This document shows, piece by piece, positions 23,825-37,240 of a stretch of 64,000 nt of DNA. Source of the DNA: Rehmannia glutinosa (Eukaryota; Streptophyta; Magnoliopsida; Lamiales; Orobanchaceae); assembly GCA_016081115.2 (NCBI GenBank), contig CM071935.1, positions 54,918,680-54,982,679 of the forward strand, written 5' to 3'. The position numbers and the translations under genes are program-made. Each line of letters opens with the position of its first letter. Within the stretch, counting starts at the first letter, position 1. The notes beneath the pieces are model-generated. The model did no database searches and was not told where the DNA came from. It was given only the letters and a program-made list of their open reading frames with translations.

Positions 23825-25467
23825 TGTAGGTCCCAAGGGGTGTGGAGTAATGTTTAGAAGGGGAGGTTGAATAAACCTTACCAAATTTTATATTTTAGTC
23901 CTTTTAAATAATTCAACAGAGTTGACTCAAATCGATTGTGTCCTTGGGGACAACTAAGTTGGCTATTCACTAAGTTACCCACTCAATGACTCGATAGAGT
24001 TATTGATAGTATAACTTCATTTTAAGCCAAATACTTAACTTGGCTGATTTGGTTTTTAACAGCGGAAGTCTTAACACCTTTTGATTTGTTTTAAGCTTGT
24101 TTTAAAAACTTGATTTTTAGCACTTAGTTAATTATCAGTTGGATAGCAAATATAAACTAACAACAGATATAAATAAATATGCGAGAATTTAAATCTTTGA
24201 AAGTGAATTGACACAAGTAGTTTTATTGAGGTTCGAAGATGGGGTAATTCTTCTAATCCTCTCTTCTCCAACTCCTAGAGGAATCCACTAAATGTAATCG
24301 TTTACAAGCGGTTATCGATCCGAGACGACGCTTGATCACACGTTGGCTTCTCTTGCGACTCGGCTTCTTCTTCACGAGGCAGTTGTCTTGATACTTGACT
24401 CACTTCTCAAGTTCTTGGATTTGATCACGAAGCCCTTCAACAAACTTGATACTCGGTTTGACCTTGAACCTTTCTACAATCCTTCAACTTGGAAAGTAGA
24501 CCCCTTTTGTTTCTTCAAATATTTCCTCTTCAACTGGTTGAAGTTATCTCTCCTTCACAACTTGTGTTGGATAGAGTTTCTTCGAGTTTTAGGCTTAAGG
24601 AATTACTTGAATTGCTTTGAGAATTTTGCAGGTTAGTTGCTTGAATAATACTTGCTCTTGCTAGGTTCAGGTAATCAAGGTAACCTTTTCTCAATAGCTT
24701 CCTCGGCCTTTTATAGTGCACATTTGAAATTTGCCCGTTAAAGAGATAAAGGCTAGTTTCAAATGTCACTTTATGTTTGTTGGCTTGTCTTGTCTTGTTT
24801 TGCAACCTTTGTGATGTTGACCTTTCCTCGTATTAAATAGCATTTCGAGTTTTGCGTTCGGCTCGACACAGTGCGGTGTTTCCCATTGGTTCCTTCCGTT
24901 TGCACAATCCTGGGCCAAACAATTTAAGACACGGAAGCTTGACATATTACTATATCGAGTAATATTCTTGACTTTATTCAATGGATCTAAGTCGATTGTC
25001 TTCACTTGACTGTTGCCTTTACCCCAGGTGACTGCAGTCTGCTCCAATCATTGGATTGACTCAACTATCACTTCAACCGATAGACTTGGATTCTTGAGTT
25101 GATTTGACCGGCATTTCTCACGATTGTTCCTCGGCTAACTCTCCTTGATCCGAGTCCTTGACTTACATGCAGGCCATACTCAACACACAACAGTCTTCAT
25201 TCCAATCACGATTGACTTCTTGTAATCTTTGACATAGCTGACTTTTTTAATAAGTTGGGAGTAATCTGGTTACGGGAGGAGATAAATTTCCAATAAACTG
25301 AAAGATACTGAGTTCGAACCCTGGTTAATACCCTTATAAAGGGTGAGTGATACCACTTGAGCTACAAGCTAGTGGTAGTTAATTTTTTTTTTTTTACATG
25401 GGGTGTCAACTTCCTAGTTTAAGTTTTTCATGGTATAATCAAAATCTAACAAATAACTTTCCTAACA
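23825..25467 (-). repeat. 3' LTR of SIRE-A
   Basis: 1643 bases including a SINE-like insertion. On the minus strand it starts TGTTAGGAAAG and ends TTGGGACCTACA. The TATA box TATAAAAGG is at 24725-24717. Confidence 0.9.
25246..25396 (-). mobile_element. tRNA-derived SINE-like insertion in the SIRE-A LTR
   Basis: On the minus strand an A box TAGCTCAAGTGG (25364-25353) is followed 32 bases later by a B box GGGTTCGAACT (about 25321-25310). That is the RNA polymerase III promoter spacing of tRNA-derived SINEs. The segment is absent from every other LTR copy here and starts beside a poly-A run (25395-25383 on the minus strand). About 50 bases of LTR seem to have been replaced, and no clean target duplication is visible. 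It could be a truncated or rearranged SINE. Confidence 0.65.
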
Positions 25468-25485
25468 ATGTCCCCCTTTTTGATG
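25468..25485 (-). other. Polypurine tract of SIRE-A
   Basis: On the minus strand CATCAAAAAGGGGGACAT lies directly before the 3' LTR. Confidence 0.8.
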
Positions 25486-25734
25486 ATGTCAAAACATAAA
25501 AACATTCAATCATAAGTAAACAACAAACAATCAAGCGAAGGCAATAATAAAGAATGTATGCTTTGAATAATCATTTTATCGATCATTGCATTTTTGTCCT
25601 TTACAAAGTCATTTACAATAAGTATCGAGCCTTATATATAACAATACAATGTACATCTAATCTAAGATACATACAGTGAAAATTACGGAAATTCAGAGCT
25701 TATTACGAGAAAACATATATTTATGTATTTACAA

Positions 25735-28700
25735 AGTAACATACGCTGAAGGGGTTCGCAGCACACACTTCAACGCCTTTGTCTTTCCTTCCTTCTTCTC
25801 TCTTCTTCTTCAACCCTCATGTCATCCTCTTGCCTTCTCCTCTTCTTCTCTTCTTTCTCTCTCTTCTTCTTCTCATAAGCTCGTTTGGCGGTAGGTCATC
25901 CCTTTGCTTTGCCTCTCAAGTCATTCTCTTGTAGATCTTTTATTTTCTTCATCTTGCCTCTTCTTGGCTTCAGCTATCTTGCGTGCAAACCTCTAGATTT
26001 GCAAGATGGTCATGTCCAACCCAGTATGTGATCCCTTTCTTTTCTGGATCAACATACATTACATCTTTTGGCCTTGGCCATGGTTGAGAACCTCTTCCAC
26101 CGCCACCATGTCATCCCCCCTCTCGACTCGGCTCCTCTTCCTCTTGGCGTATCTTTGTCTTTGAGCCTTAGACTTTCCAGTTGAGTGGCTGCTGGAAGTT
26201 TGCTGCTTATCATTTGATTGACACAGTTCCAATCCCTTCTCCCAATCCACATCCCACGCTTGAGGCAGAGTCATTCCTTGAAAATAACCTTCTGCTTCCA
26301 GAGTCTGAAACTCCTCTAGACATCTGGGCTCAGATCCAGCATCAGGCATTGTTATGTTCTTCGGGGGCTTGATCGCAGCATAGTCCTTTCCGGCTGGAGG
26401 ACCACCATATTGCTTCAAAATTTCTTCCACGTGAGCTTACTGCTTCTCGGCTACTTCATCAAATGCAGCTTTGATGGCCTCCCTTTTATCTTTCATGGCC
26501 ACTTCAGCTTTTTCAATGGGTAGATTCTTGGGTAGCTTGCTGGGAATAGAGGTTGTGACTTCACCTAGCTGTGGGGTTTCAACGCATACATCAATTTTAA
26601 AGGAAGATTTTTGGTTGAACTTCCTTCCCCCTCAGCTTTGTCACCTCCTTTCTTCACTTCTTCTTTCAATCCCTTAAGGACCTCATCTTCCCCTTTTTGG
26701 CATCATCACCAAAGGAGAGAGGTATCCCAGGGGAATAGTCCACTAAGAAGGAAATCCGATCAATTTGTTTGTCGAGTTAAGCTTGAGTCTGTTTGTAGAA
26801 TAGGCTTTTTGAAACTACGAGCGAGTAGCCTTTGACTCGGTGACACTAACTTCATTTCAATGCCATAAGAAGACTGAACTTATCATTCATGTTGTTCTTG
26901 AGTTGAGTGATCTCGGTCTTATGAAAGTCTTTGTAGTGACTCTATATCCGACTTGTGAGAGGTTTCCATCCTTACTATATATTCCTTCATCCTCTCTTGA
27001 TACATAGAGGTGTCCGCACTCTATACTAGCATTTTTGGCAAATAGGGCCTTGAAGTAATGGACTGCTCAGAATGCATGGTTATGCTATGCAGCCCATTCC
27101 TTTATACGAACGATGATCCTCCAAAATCTTTGTGTGAGAGTAGCATCCCGATTGTCCAATCTCAAATCCGAGATGCCTAGTGGCGTTCCATCTTCTCAAT
27201 CTCTTCACGATCTTCTTGAAGGCTTCACGGAACTCAATGTTGGATTTGACTCGGTTTTGGCCACACCGCATCGAAATCATAGTCCATTGTCACAATTGTA
27301 TCTCGTAGGAATGATGGGCTCTTCTTGCGCGGTATATTTCTTTAGTTCTACACAGATTCATCTTCCATGTCGGGCGGTTTAGCGTGAATGGGAATATGTC
27401 CTCAAAAACATCATTGCGAACGAATGGTATCCCGAGGTTTCATCTTGGGGTCTTGACTCTGAAGTTCTTGTAATGATCCAGCTCTTTGTGCCTCAACAAG
27501 GCAGCGTCATCTTCGATGTTAATGCGATTGTGAAAGCAGAATTGAGTTGTAGGAGTTATTCTTGATCTTTGTGGTAGCTGCGCGAGTGACTCTTCACTTT
27601 ATGTTGATTGAGATTGTTTGCTCATTAATCGAGCCTCGGCCGTCTTAATAGCTTCCTCGGTCTTAGTGGGTTGTTCCATTGAGTAATCTTGTCCTCGATT
27701 ATATCATCGCGTCATCGGAAGATGATGAGGCCTTTTTGAGTTGGCTCATCATCAATGTTGAATCTCATTCGAGCCATTTTGTCACCGACTTGCTCGAGAT
27801 TTGAGAACATCCTCGGCTTTGTCCATCGACGAATCTTCGGGGTGTGTGGACTCGGCTTCATCCTCGGATCCCAAAAATGAAGTATCAATATGCTCTTAGG
27901 AATCGTGAAGGCGTTGATCTCCTCTTACAGATCCTTCAAGTTGAGGAATGTTCTTTTCTCCTTGCTCTTTACCTAGGGAAGTCTCAACCTCCCTTAGGCC
28001 TTCATTACCCCTAGCAGTCTCAACCGTTGTAGGGCCTTCAACAATCTCTTCGACAGACTCAGTTGTCTTAGGGTATTCTACGGTGGCATCCTTCGAGTCT
28101 CAACTCCTTGGATTGCACTTTCATGGCCCGAGCCTCAACTCCCAGGGCCTCTCCATCATTTGCTTTAGCTGTGGCAGCAGCTTCATCGGCCTTCAAAGCA
28201 GTTGACATATCAGCTGAGACAGACTCAACTGTCTGAGCGTCGTTAATGTCACTCTGTTGCTCAGTGATAATCTCTTCTTCGCCTCCTAACTTCTTTGTTT
28301 GGTCTCCCACCGCATCCTCCGACCTAATATGGTTGAGAGAGTTTCCCCCTCACCGGCGCACCAACCGAGTGAATGACAATGTGGTCACTCTTCTCCTAAG
28401 ACATGGATGTTGTTCCTCTGAGTGATTAGCCATAAGGGCGGGTGTTTTAACACCTTCTTCGAGGTTAGGCTTGGCTTGGGGCCCAAAGTCCCGGCTTCAT
28501 TGCCAATTCCCTTGGAACCATCTTCAGACCGCACGGGGATGTGGTCGCGGCAATATCGAGGCAATCTGTTGTGGCACTCCCAAAGGATCGATCCTAGGAG
28601 AGATTTTGGATGACTCTCCTGGACCTTCTAGAAGACTCATCTCGTGCATGGCTCATGATTACGAGATAGCCTGTTGCATCTCGGACTTCTCTCTGCGATG

Positions 28701-30405
28701 GGCCGGATTCATCTCTTCATCACTATCATGAGACTCGTAGATGTGCCCATGTGTCCCCGTGTGCGTATATCTTGGATTTTTCAAGGCTTTGGCTTGCTCC
28801 TCGGCTTTCTCCTTCTCTTCCTCCTTGATAAGGCGGAGGGTTTCCATCTGATTGTCTTCATTGAGGGCAAATTGGGCGAAGCATGTCCAGGAAACCTAAA
28901 GTTCCTCCTTCTCCTCAATGAATTATGGTCGAGCAACGACGCCTCGAGTAATCCAACTTCCACGCCCTCCATTCCTATAATCTTGCTTGAATGTCCGGGT
29001 AGACTAGAGAATACATTATGAGATCATCATCGGCATCCTCTCCGGTCTCTCGAATAGGGGCTAATGGGGCTTGCTCCTCCTCGAACTCATTGCATCTGTC
29101 GAGGGGTTGAGACAACTTGTTCTTCCATAGGCTAAGTTGTCTCACCGCTTTTTCTCCTCGCTTGTCTCTGCCGCATGACAACTGGTCTTCGATTCTCTAT
29201 TGATCGGCCTTGATCGTGCCTTCTCGGGGGCATCTACTATCTCTGAGATCGCTCCTTTGAGCATCGCCAGTCTCTCCTCGCTTCTCCCGAGTTTGAGTAT
29301 CGGACTGGTGTCTTCTCGGCTCGGTTTCTGAATGTCGTCTTTTTTAATGGCAACCAATTCGATCTCGGTTCCACTTCTTTAGGCTCTTCCTCGGGGAAGG
29401 CTTGTGTTTTAATAGAGGATTTCTTAGAAGCAACCGCTTGTCTGACTTAGCGATCCGCTTTCTTCTTCACGATAGGAGAAGGAATTCGGGGTTCTTCCTC
29501 TATCTCAATCAGGGGACAAGTGTCTCATTTTGCTCGGGCAGTGCTTTGGTTTTGGTTGCGGGCGGTGCTTTCTTTGACTTGGGCTGGGGGTCAGAGCGAG
29601 ATTAGATGGTCACCGATTCCCTCTCACTAGTATCTGCCTTTCTTGCATGTGCCTTCTTCTCGGGCTCTGGAGAGGTTCGCCTTGAACATCGGTTTGTTTG
29701 CATGGAAGGGTTTGCCATGGCGCAGTGCAATACCCTTCACCTCCATAAAATGGCCAATGACAAGGCCATATCCCAGCGAGCAACCAAAGGTCTCATCTTC
29801 CTTGAAGGACATGTTCATCACGTTCTGGCATATTCGGCTGAAGACGAGCTCATCCCAATTCACCTTCTTCTCTTGCATGATCGCAACCATCATGATCAGC
29901 TTAGTCTTGGACAGTTGATTAAAGCTCTCAAACTTCATATCCATGCACTTGGACACGATGTCCATTAGTTTATGGTAGCCTTTCTTCAGAAACTCCTTCT
30001 TGGTTGTATGCACAGCCTTCGCAGCATACTCCGGCTTTGCAACTTCCTTCCAAGCTGCAGTCAAGTTGACATCCTTCTCAGCGATGTCCTTTAATCCTTC
30101 CGAGGGCAAAAAGATTGCTCGAAAAGGTTTTTTACGGTGATTTTAATGTCCTTGCGTGGGGCGGATGAACGGATTTCATCGTCGTACACCTCTGCATTCA
30201 CGTAGAACATAGACACTTCTTTCAAGTAGGTGTGCGTGAATCGCATCATCGACAAAAGTCCTTCAGGCCGGACTTTTCTAGCTTTTCAACTATCTTCTTC
30301 AAAAGGGCACCATCAATGCCCTCGCTTGATCATACAAGCAAAATCCATGGACGATCTAAAGTGGATTTTCTTGGACAACAACACGAAATCATGAGAACTA
30401 GCCAT
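25735..30405 (-). pseudogene. ORF3 (accessory frame) of SIRE-A, full length, broken
   Basis: ATG at 30405 (MASSHDFVLL), with frames shifting often to a charged end near 25735. The parts in order are: an N-terminal helical domain with SMFYVNAEV (about 30210), LPSEGLKDI (30109-30083) and KVNWDELVFSRI (about 29860); a Pro/Lys/Ala-rich linker and a basic IPSPIVKKK box (about 29480); acidic and Arg/Glu-rich segments (29180-28660); repeated Val-Glu-Thr motifs (28310-27950); and a C-terminal part with ITYWVGHDHLANLE (about 26025-25985) and a Glu/Lys/Arg-rich coil (25870-25800). It lies between RNase H and the 3' LTR, where SIRE elements carry an envelope-like frame. I see no signal peptide or clear membrane segment. 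Function is unknown. The N-terminal domain resembles proteins named 'putative plant transposon protein'; this is from memory, unchecked. Confidence 0.65.
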
Positions 30406-31019
30406 TTTCGAAGATTTTACCAACTAAAATTGCAAAAACGAACTTGAAGAACTAAGGTTTCGAACTTAGTTGCGAGAGAAATAAGCTTTCTTTCTTTGAA
30501 GATGAGTAGGTTTGCGTGAGAAGAGAAAAAATGAAATTTCGTATATATGGGACGTGAAAGGATGGTTTTTGGAATTTGAAAATGTTGATCAAAATCGATG
30601 GTCGATTAAGCCTTCAAAACCGCATTAATTTCCCCTCATTAAATACAAGAGCATTTATATCCATCCATGGTTTCTTTATGCGGCTTTTATCTTTATTTGT
30701 CATAATTACGCTGACGTCATCCTTAAAAACATTCCCGCTCAATTAAAATGACTACGTTTTTGTCACTTAGCTCATAAATGATTGACTTTCTTCCAAAGTG
30801 ACTTAGCTCTTCTTTTCTCTACTCATGATGTAACTTCATTATCAGATTCGATTAAATCTGGTGACTTCCCGACTAGGCTATTTCACTTGGCTGAAATGTG
30901 AAACTTGCTCATTTTCCATTTTCTCATCTTCTTTCTCTTGTTGCTTGAGTCTTCTGTATACTAACTCACTCAATTAACCATAACTCATTCTTGAGCTCTT
31001 CAAACCTTGATTCACATAA
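30406..31019 (-). other. Spacer between RNase H and ORF3 in SIRE-A
   Basis: No coding sequence seen. The matching stretch in SIRE-B is 41980-42540, and the two share blocks such as CATTCCCGCT. It may hold the splice or promoter signals needed to express ORF3; none is clear. Confidence 0.5.
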
Positions 31020-33400
31020 TGGCTTTGTGAATATATCGCATAACTCTTATCTTGCTCCGTTGAGATGTATTCCAAGGTGATTTCTTTCTTTTCGACATGA
31101 TCTCTTACAAAATGATATCGACATCAATGTGCTTTGTTCTTGAGTGCCACATTGGATTTTGAGTGATTGCAATAGCACTAGTGTTATCACACATAATTGG
31201 AATCTCTTTTTCTTCAATATCATAATATCACGCTTGTTGTCTCATCCATAAGACTTGGGCTCAACAATACCGCCCTTGACTATGTACTACTTGTTTGTGG
31301 ATGTTGCTATTGAATTTTGTTTCTTGTTGAACCAAGAAACCAATCTATTTCAAGCATTTGACATGTACCAGGAGTACTCTTCCTTTCAACTCTACATCCA
31401 GCATAGTCTGAGTTTGAGTATCCTACCAGTTTGAATCCTCCTTCCTTTGGATACTATAAGCCGACTTTCTGGCATCCCTTCAAATACCTTAGGATTCTCT
31501 TAGCTGCAGTCATGTGGCTCTCTATTGGTGCAGATTGAAATCTAAAACATACACCTACTGCAAAGATGATGTCTGGCCTACTTGCTGTTAGATAGAGCAA
31601 TGATCCAATGAGAGCTCGATATTTGGTTTGATCAACAGCTTTGCCATCTGCATCCATGTCCATCTTGACAAAAGACTTCTCTTCCATACCAAATTTCTTC
31701 ATCAAATCTCTGGTATACTTGGTTTGGCTTATGAAGGTTCCATCCTTCAATTGCTTGACTTGAAGTCCTAAGAACAAAGTCAACTCTCCCATTATGCTCA
31801 TCTCAAATTTTCCTTGCATGAGGTTTGAGAACTTGTCACACATGACTATTTGTTTGTGGAACCAAAAATGATGTCATCCACATATATTTGAACAAGCGTG
31901 CTACTCTCTCCATCTTGAATCCTGAAGAGTGTTCTATCAACTCGCCTTTGGTGAATCCATTGTCGGTTAGAAATTGAGACAATGTATCATACCATGCTCT
32001 TGGTGCTTGTTTCAATCCATATAATGCTTTCTTGAGCTTGTAGACCTTATCTCCAATAGTTTTACGCTCAAAACCTGGAGGTTGTTCAACATATACTTCT
32101 TCTTCTAGCACCATTAAGAAAAGCACTCTTCACATCTATTTGATATACAAAGGAAGTTCTTGTGTGCGGCATAAGCAAGAAACATCCTTATTGCTTTCAA
32201 TCTGGCAACAGGAGCAAAGGTTTCATCAAAATCTATACCCTCTCCTTGGCAATACCCTTTGGCTGCCAATCTTGCTTTGTTTCTAACAACAGATCCTTCC
32301 TCATTCATCTTGTTCATGAAAACCCACTTAGTACCAATAACATTTTGGTGGGTTGGCATTTGAACTAATTCCCATACTTTGTTCCTTTCAAACTGATTCA
32401 GCTCTTCTTGCATGGCCCTGAATCCAATGTGTGTCTTCCAATGCTTGAGACACATCCTTAGGCTCTATTTGGGAAATGAAACAAGTGAACATAGCTTCAT
32501 GTTGTGCTCTGGATCTGGTTCTTATGCCATCTCTTACATATCCAATGACTAACTCTGGTGGATGGTCTCTCAGCCATCTCACATCAGGTTGGAGTAAGTC
32601 TGCTGGATTCAGCCGTCTCGCAGCTAAGTTGTCCTTGAAGCTTCCTTGAGAGTTATGTTCCTTCTTTCAGCTCTCCATTCTCATTTGTGGAGTCCTTGCT
32701 GCGATAACTCATGAGCAATACCATTTTCAATACAATCGAGTTATAATCCCATCGACAAACTCAATTCCCTAGTCGATCTTATCTTTATAATGGTTTGACT
32801 CTTCTCATTTTGAACTCTTCTCATCGATTGAGGTAACTTCGCAAAGTCTTCTTCTTTTTACACATGAAATTGTCCATGTATATCTTGAATAATCATCCAC
32901 CACTACAAGGGTGTATTTCTTTCCATCGATGCTAGTTGGCTCCACTGACCAAATAAATCCATATGCAAATGTAATATCCTTGTTGAAGAAGGACTTGGTT
33001 TATCCTTGAATGATGATTTAATTTGATTTCCCATCCGCATGCATCACATACACTTTCTTTCTTGTACACACTCGAGTCTAGCAATACTTCTACAAGAAGA
33101 CTCCTCGCAAGCTTGTTGATTGTCTTGAAGTTCGGTGTGACTCGCTTCTTGTGCCACACCTAACTTGATTCGGTTGTGCTTTTTGCTAGCAGACATGTGC
33201 TTGGTGTAGCAGTAGATCAATCTACCACATACATATTCTTTTGCCTTGAACCTTGCAACACTATTTCATTGGATTCAGCATCTTTGATTTGGCATATCCC
33301 CATGTTGAATCCTACATTGTAGCCCTTGTCACAGAGTTGGCTGATACTTAACAGGTTGAAGTTGAGGCCTTCAACATAAGCAACATCTGTGATTTCCAAT
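31020..33400 (-). pseudogene. Integrase, RT and RNase H of SIRE-A, broken
   Basis: Minus-strand order from 33399: the pre-integrase motif VAYVEGLNFNLLSISQLCDKG; the zinc segment VWHKKRVTPNFKTINKL with CDAC (33159-33040); a shortened integrase core; RT from RWLRDHPPELVIG (32580); then [27 protein letters not shown] and [13 protein letters not shown]. The catalytic Tyr-Val-Asp-Asp is intact at 31884-31873, in a frame that meets TAG soon after. GELTLFLGLQVKQLKDG and RPDIIFAVGVC follow, then the connection AAKRILRYLKG. RNase H keeps MCDNTSAIAITQNP and HSRTKHID near 31190-31100. The integrase C-terminal part is much shorter than in SIRE-B, probably a deletion. Several frameshifts make it non-functional. 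Confidence 0.88.
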
Positions 33401-35477
33401 CCATTTTTCTTGATGGATCATGTCTTTGATATCCCCCGAGCTTCATTTCCTCCAAATATGACTTTTGCACCTCTAATCTCCTTGAATCTTGTGATTTTTC
33501 TTGTTTCTGTCATATGTCTCAGAATGACCACTATCCTTGTACCAGGTTTCTTGGCACTCGGTTGTTCCTTAAACCAAAATAAAGGAAATCGCTTTTTAGG
33601 TACCCATACTTGTCTAGGTCCGGGGTAGTGCTATAAGATGCTCCAACCAACCTATAGCCAAATTGTCGACTCTAAGAGGTTGCCATCTATCGATTGCCAT
33701 AATCATAATTCATATTAGCAACTTGCTTGGGGTTTTAGGATCATACAGTTGTCTCTTTTGTCTCGTATGCTGTGTTTGTGTTTTAGCAATTGCTTTCCTA
33801 GGGTAGTTGTTGTATTTAAGAGTGTAGTGCTTGGGTGCATATGTGTCTTGATAAAAGCTCTTTTTCCTTGGGAATGACCGTGTTGAGGTTTAGGTCTTTG
33901 CCATTTTGGCTTATATTCCATAGGTCTTTACTTGATGTTTCACATTATTCCAATCGACATGGTTTTGATAGTTTCTACAATTCCCATCATATGTATTTCT
34001 CCGATGAAATTTCTCGGGCTTTTGGTAGCTCTGTTTTTTGCTTCTCACAGAGTATTTTCTTTGAAGTCCGTGAGGGACTGTTTGGATTTCTTCTCGCTTG
34101 TCCCTTCAAAGACACTCACTCGGCTTCTTTCCTTTCACTTTATAACCAAGGCTAGTATGATTGTGATTGTGCTTTGGAGTGAATGTGTGTGCAACATTTG
34201 GTGTTTTGGGTTTTGGGATACTTCATTACTTGAAGATCCTTTTTCCAAAATCACTCTTGGATGCCTGTCTTATCTCCACATTCTTTTTGACTCATAATAA
34301 GTTCATCCAATTATTTGGATGCTTTTGTAAAGGAGGCAATCACATTTTTAAGATCTTTTCCCCTCTTTTTTTCTCAGACTAACTCTGCTATAATCTTGGC
34401 ATTTTCAAATTTGACTTAGTGTTCTCATAAGCTATCGACTCGAGTACTCATCTCTTTTGTCACCAGTGAGTTCGACTTTTAAGTTTGGCTGTTTTCCTCA
34501 TTTAAGATTGTGTGTGAGGACTTTATGTGTTCAAAATCTTTCATCATTTTGCCTAATGAATCATAAAGATTTGTGGGTGATGAAGTGTGTGTATCACCAC
34601 TACTATCACTTGAATCGAGAATGAGATGAGTTAGAATGTACCTCATCTTCTTGATCTTGTTCTTTGGCCATTAGGCGAGATCATAGCCTCTTCCTCGAAT
34701 CACTTGAGTAGTCTGTTTCACTACTATCTGAAATCTGCCCTCTTTGCACTTGGTCGTCTCGTGAGTCTCAATGACCAACATGGCTTTCTTCTTTTCTTAT
34801 CTTCTTTCCTCAAGACTTTTCTTTCTTCTTCATTCCTATATTTGTTGACCGTGGATAGGAAACGCTAATTGCAAAATGTCCTAGTTGTGCGGTTCCCAAC
34901 ACGGGTTCTCGTGTCTTTGATCGCTCTTTCTGTTCTTAGGTTATCGGCTCTCGATATTCAACCCTTTGATGCTCAACTCTCTTGGGTGGCCTATCTTCCC
35001 TTGACTTGGAGGGAGCTGAATGTCTCTGGAGGTTTCACCTTGTTTCTTTTATAGTTCTTATTGAAGAACTTGTTGAATCTTTTAACCATCGGGCAATCTC
35101 CTCCTAGTCTATGGTCTCCTTTGCTCGACTTTTTCCCATTCTTTGGTCAACAATGAAGCTATCTTGGGCACAATTGTTTCCTCTTGCTCTTTCCTTCTCG
35201 ACCAAACTCATAGGCTTTGAGGTCGAGAATAGCTCATGATTAGATGTTCTTGAGAGGTCCATTGAATGAGCCATGACCTTCATTCCCCATTCAGCTTGGA
35301 GTGCTCTTAAAACCTTCACACACATTTCATTCTCATGGATATTCTTTCCCAAGAGCTGAAAGCTCATTTGTAATCTCGAAAATCGGCATCCAAATGATCC
35401 GAGTTTCACCTGCAAGCATTTTAAAATTATCAAATTTTCGATTTTCACCTGTAATCTCGGTAAATCTCTTTAGAGCT
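33401..35477 (-). pseudogene. Gag and protease remnants of SIRE-A
   Basis: The protease active-site region WYKDSG is near 33548-33530 on the minus strand, so the Asp-Ser-Gly triad is kept. A zinc-knuckle remnant and an NEEERKV-like motif lie at 34915-34780. Gag sequence with HENEMCVKVLRALQAEWGM and SMDLSRTSNHELF runs from about 35350 to 35230. Gag starts abruptly at the LTR end (35477), so its N-terminus and the primer site are deleted. The protease would cleave the polyprotein. Frames are broken throughout. Confidence 0.8.
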
Positions 35478-35664
35478 TGTAGGTCCCAAGGGGTGTCGAG
35501 TAAGGTTTAGAAGGGGGTTGAATAAACCTTACCAAATATTCGATTTTTGTCCTTTTAAATAATTCAACAGAGTTGACTCAAATCGATGTGTCCTTGGAGG
35601 ACAACTAAGTTGGCTATTCATACGTTACCCACTCAACAGGACTCGATAGAGTTGTTGATAGTAT
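35478..35664 (-). repeat. 5' LTR of SIRE-A, inner part
   Basis: Matches 23825-24013 base for base apart from small indels and stops exactly at the SIRE-B target duplication. It continues at 49707. Confidence 0.92.
35660..35664. other. Target site duplication of SIRE-B, left copy
   Basis: AGTAT immediately before SIRE-B, repeated at 49707-49711 immediately after it. Confidence 0.95.
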
Positions 35665-37226
35665 TGTAGGTCCCAAGGGGTGTAAGTGTAAGGTTTAAAA
35701 GGGGGTTGAATAAACCTTACCAAATTTTCGATTTAGTCCTTTTAAAAATACGAGTTGATACTACACACCAGTCCTTGATGGACAATCAATTTAGTCACTC
35801 AAGAGTTAATCTCTCAACGACTCAACTGAGCTGTTGATGGAATAACTTAGCTATTGGCTCAAAATTAACTCAACTGTGGTTTTGTTTTCATGGAAGACTT
35901 AACACCCTTAAATTTGATTAAGCAAGAGTTTAGTGCTTGGTTTAGTACTTACAAATTATCAAGTGGATAGCAAATTTATCGTGAGATATAAGCGCTTAAA
36001 AATGCGGGAATTAAAGTCTTTGAAATGTAAATGACACAATGAAATTTTTATAGAGGTTCGAAGATGGGGTAATTCTTCTACTCCTCTCTTCTCCAACTCC
36101 CGGAGGAATCCACTAGGTAATGATCGATATACAAAGTGGTAACAGTCCGGATACAAGTCTTGATCACACAACACTTGATCCTTTGGGACTCGATCTGAGA
36201 CGCCTTGATCACTCGGTTGGCTTCTCGTGCGACTCGAACTTCTTCACGCAGGCATTTGCCTTTGCTACTCTGACTCCACTTGCTCAAGCTCTTTGGATTT
36301 GATCACGAAGCCCTCCAAAAGCTTAAGACTTGGTTTGACCTTGAACCTTCCTACAATCTTTCGTGGAATGTAGACCCTTGATTTTAGTATTTTCCTCTTC
36401 AACTGATTGAAGTTATCTTTCCTTCACAGGTGAGTGTTGGATTGATGTTCTTCGTAGTGTAGGCTTGAGGATTGAGAATGTTTCGATTTTCTAATAATTG
36501 CTTGAACGTTGTTTTGTTCAGTCTCAGAAACTTGTGTCACTCTCATATATATCTTATTCTCAAATAAACTCCTCGGCCTTTTATAGTGATCTTTCAAAAA
36601 TTTGCCCGTTGAAGAGATAGGCTTATTTTTTGAAAGTCACTTGCGATCGTTGGCTTGTCTTGTTGCGATCCTTGGAATTGCCATTTCCTCGTATGAATTG
36701 TTCTTTCACCTTTTCGAGTTCGACACGGTGTAGTGCTTCCCATTGGTTCATTCCTTTTGCACGCTTACCGGTGAGCACTCAGAAAAGGTGGTATGGAGAT
36801 ATTACTTGTTTAAGTAATTCTCTTGATTTCCATGCAACGGATCTTTTACAGATTATCTCGACTTGACCGCATTTCTTTGCATTCCCCAGGTGACTTAGAG
36901 TCACTTCCAATCATTGGGTGACTCTTCTGTCACTTCAATTTGAGATTTGGCTTTTCTCGAGTTGACTTGATGATACTCCACTCACCGCATCTCACCGCTT
37001 CTTCATAGAGTTCCCGTCTACTCTTCTTTGCCATACTCACTGTCTCGCAGTGAGTCTTCCTTCTAGTCTTGATTGTCTTCTTGCATGTTAGGGCGTAGGC
37101 GACTTTAACTCGGCTTGGCCACTCTATTTATTACAATGCATTTTACAACAAGAATTGGGGTGCCAACTTTCTATTCTAAGTTTTACATGGCATTCATCAA
37201 AATCTAAACAATAAATTTCCTAACAA
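35665..37226 (-). repeat. 3' LTR of SIRE-B
   Basis: 1562 bases. TATAAAAGG at 36585-36577 on the minus strand. Confidence 0.95.
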
Positions 37227-37240
37227 TTTCCCCCTTTTTG
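37227..37240 (-). other. Polypurine tract of SIRE-B
   Basis: AAAAAGGGGGAAAT on the minus strand, directly before the 3' LTR. Confidence 0.85.

Noticed and set aside
25310..25364. A functional tRNA gene
   Set aside because: The A and B boxes are present, but I see no cloverleaf with an acceptor stem. It fits a SINE better.
25676..25894. Plus-strand Ser/Leu-rich frame
   Set aside because: It is the complement of the charged C-terminal coil of ORF3 in SIRE-A.
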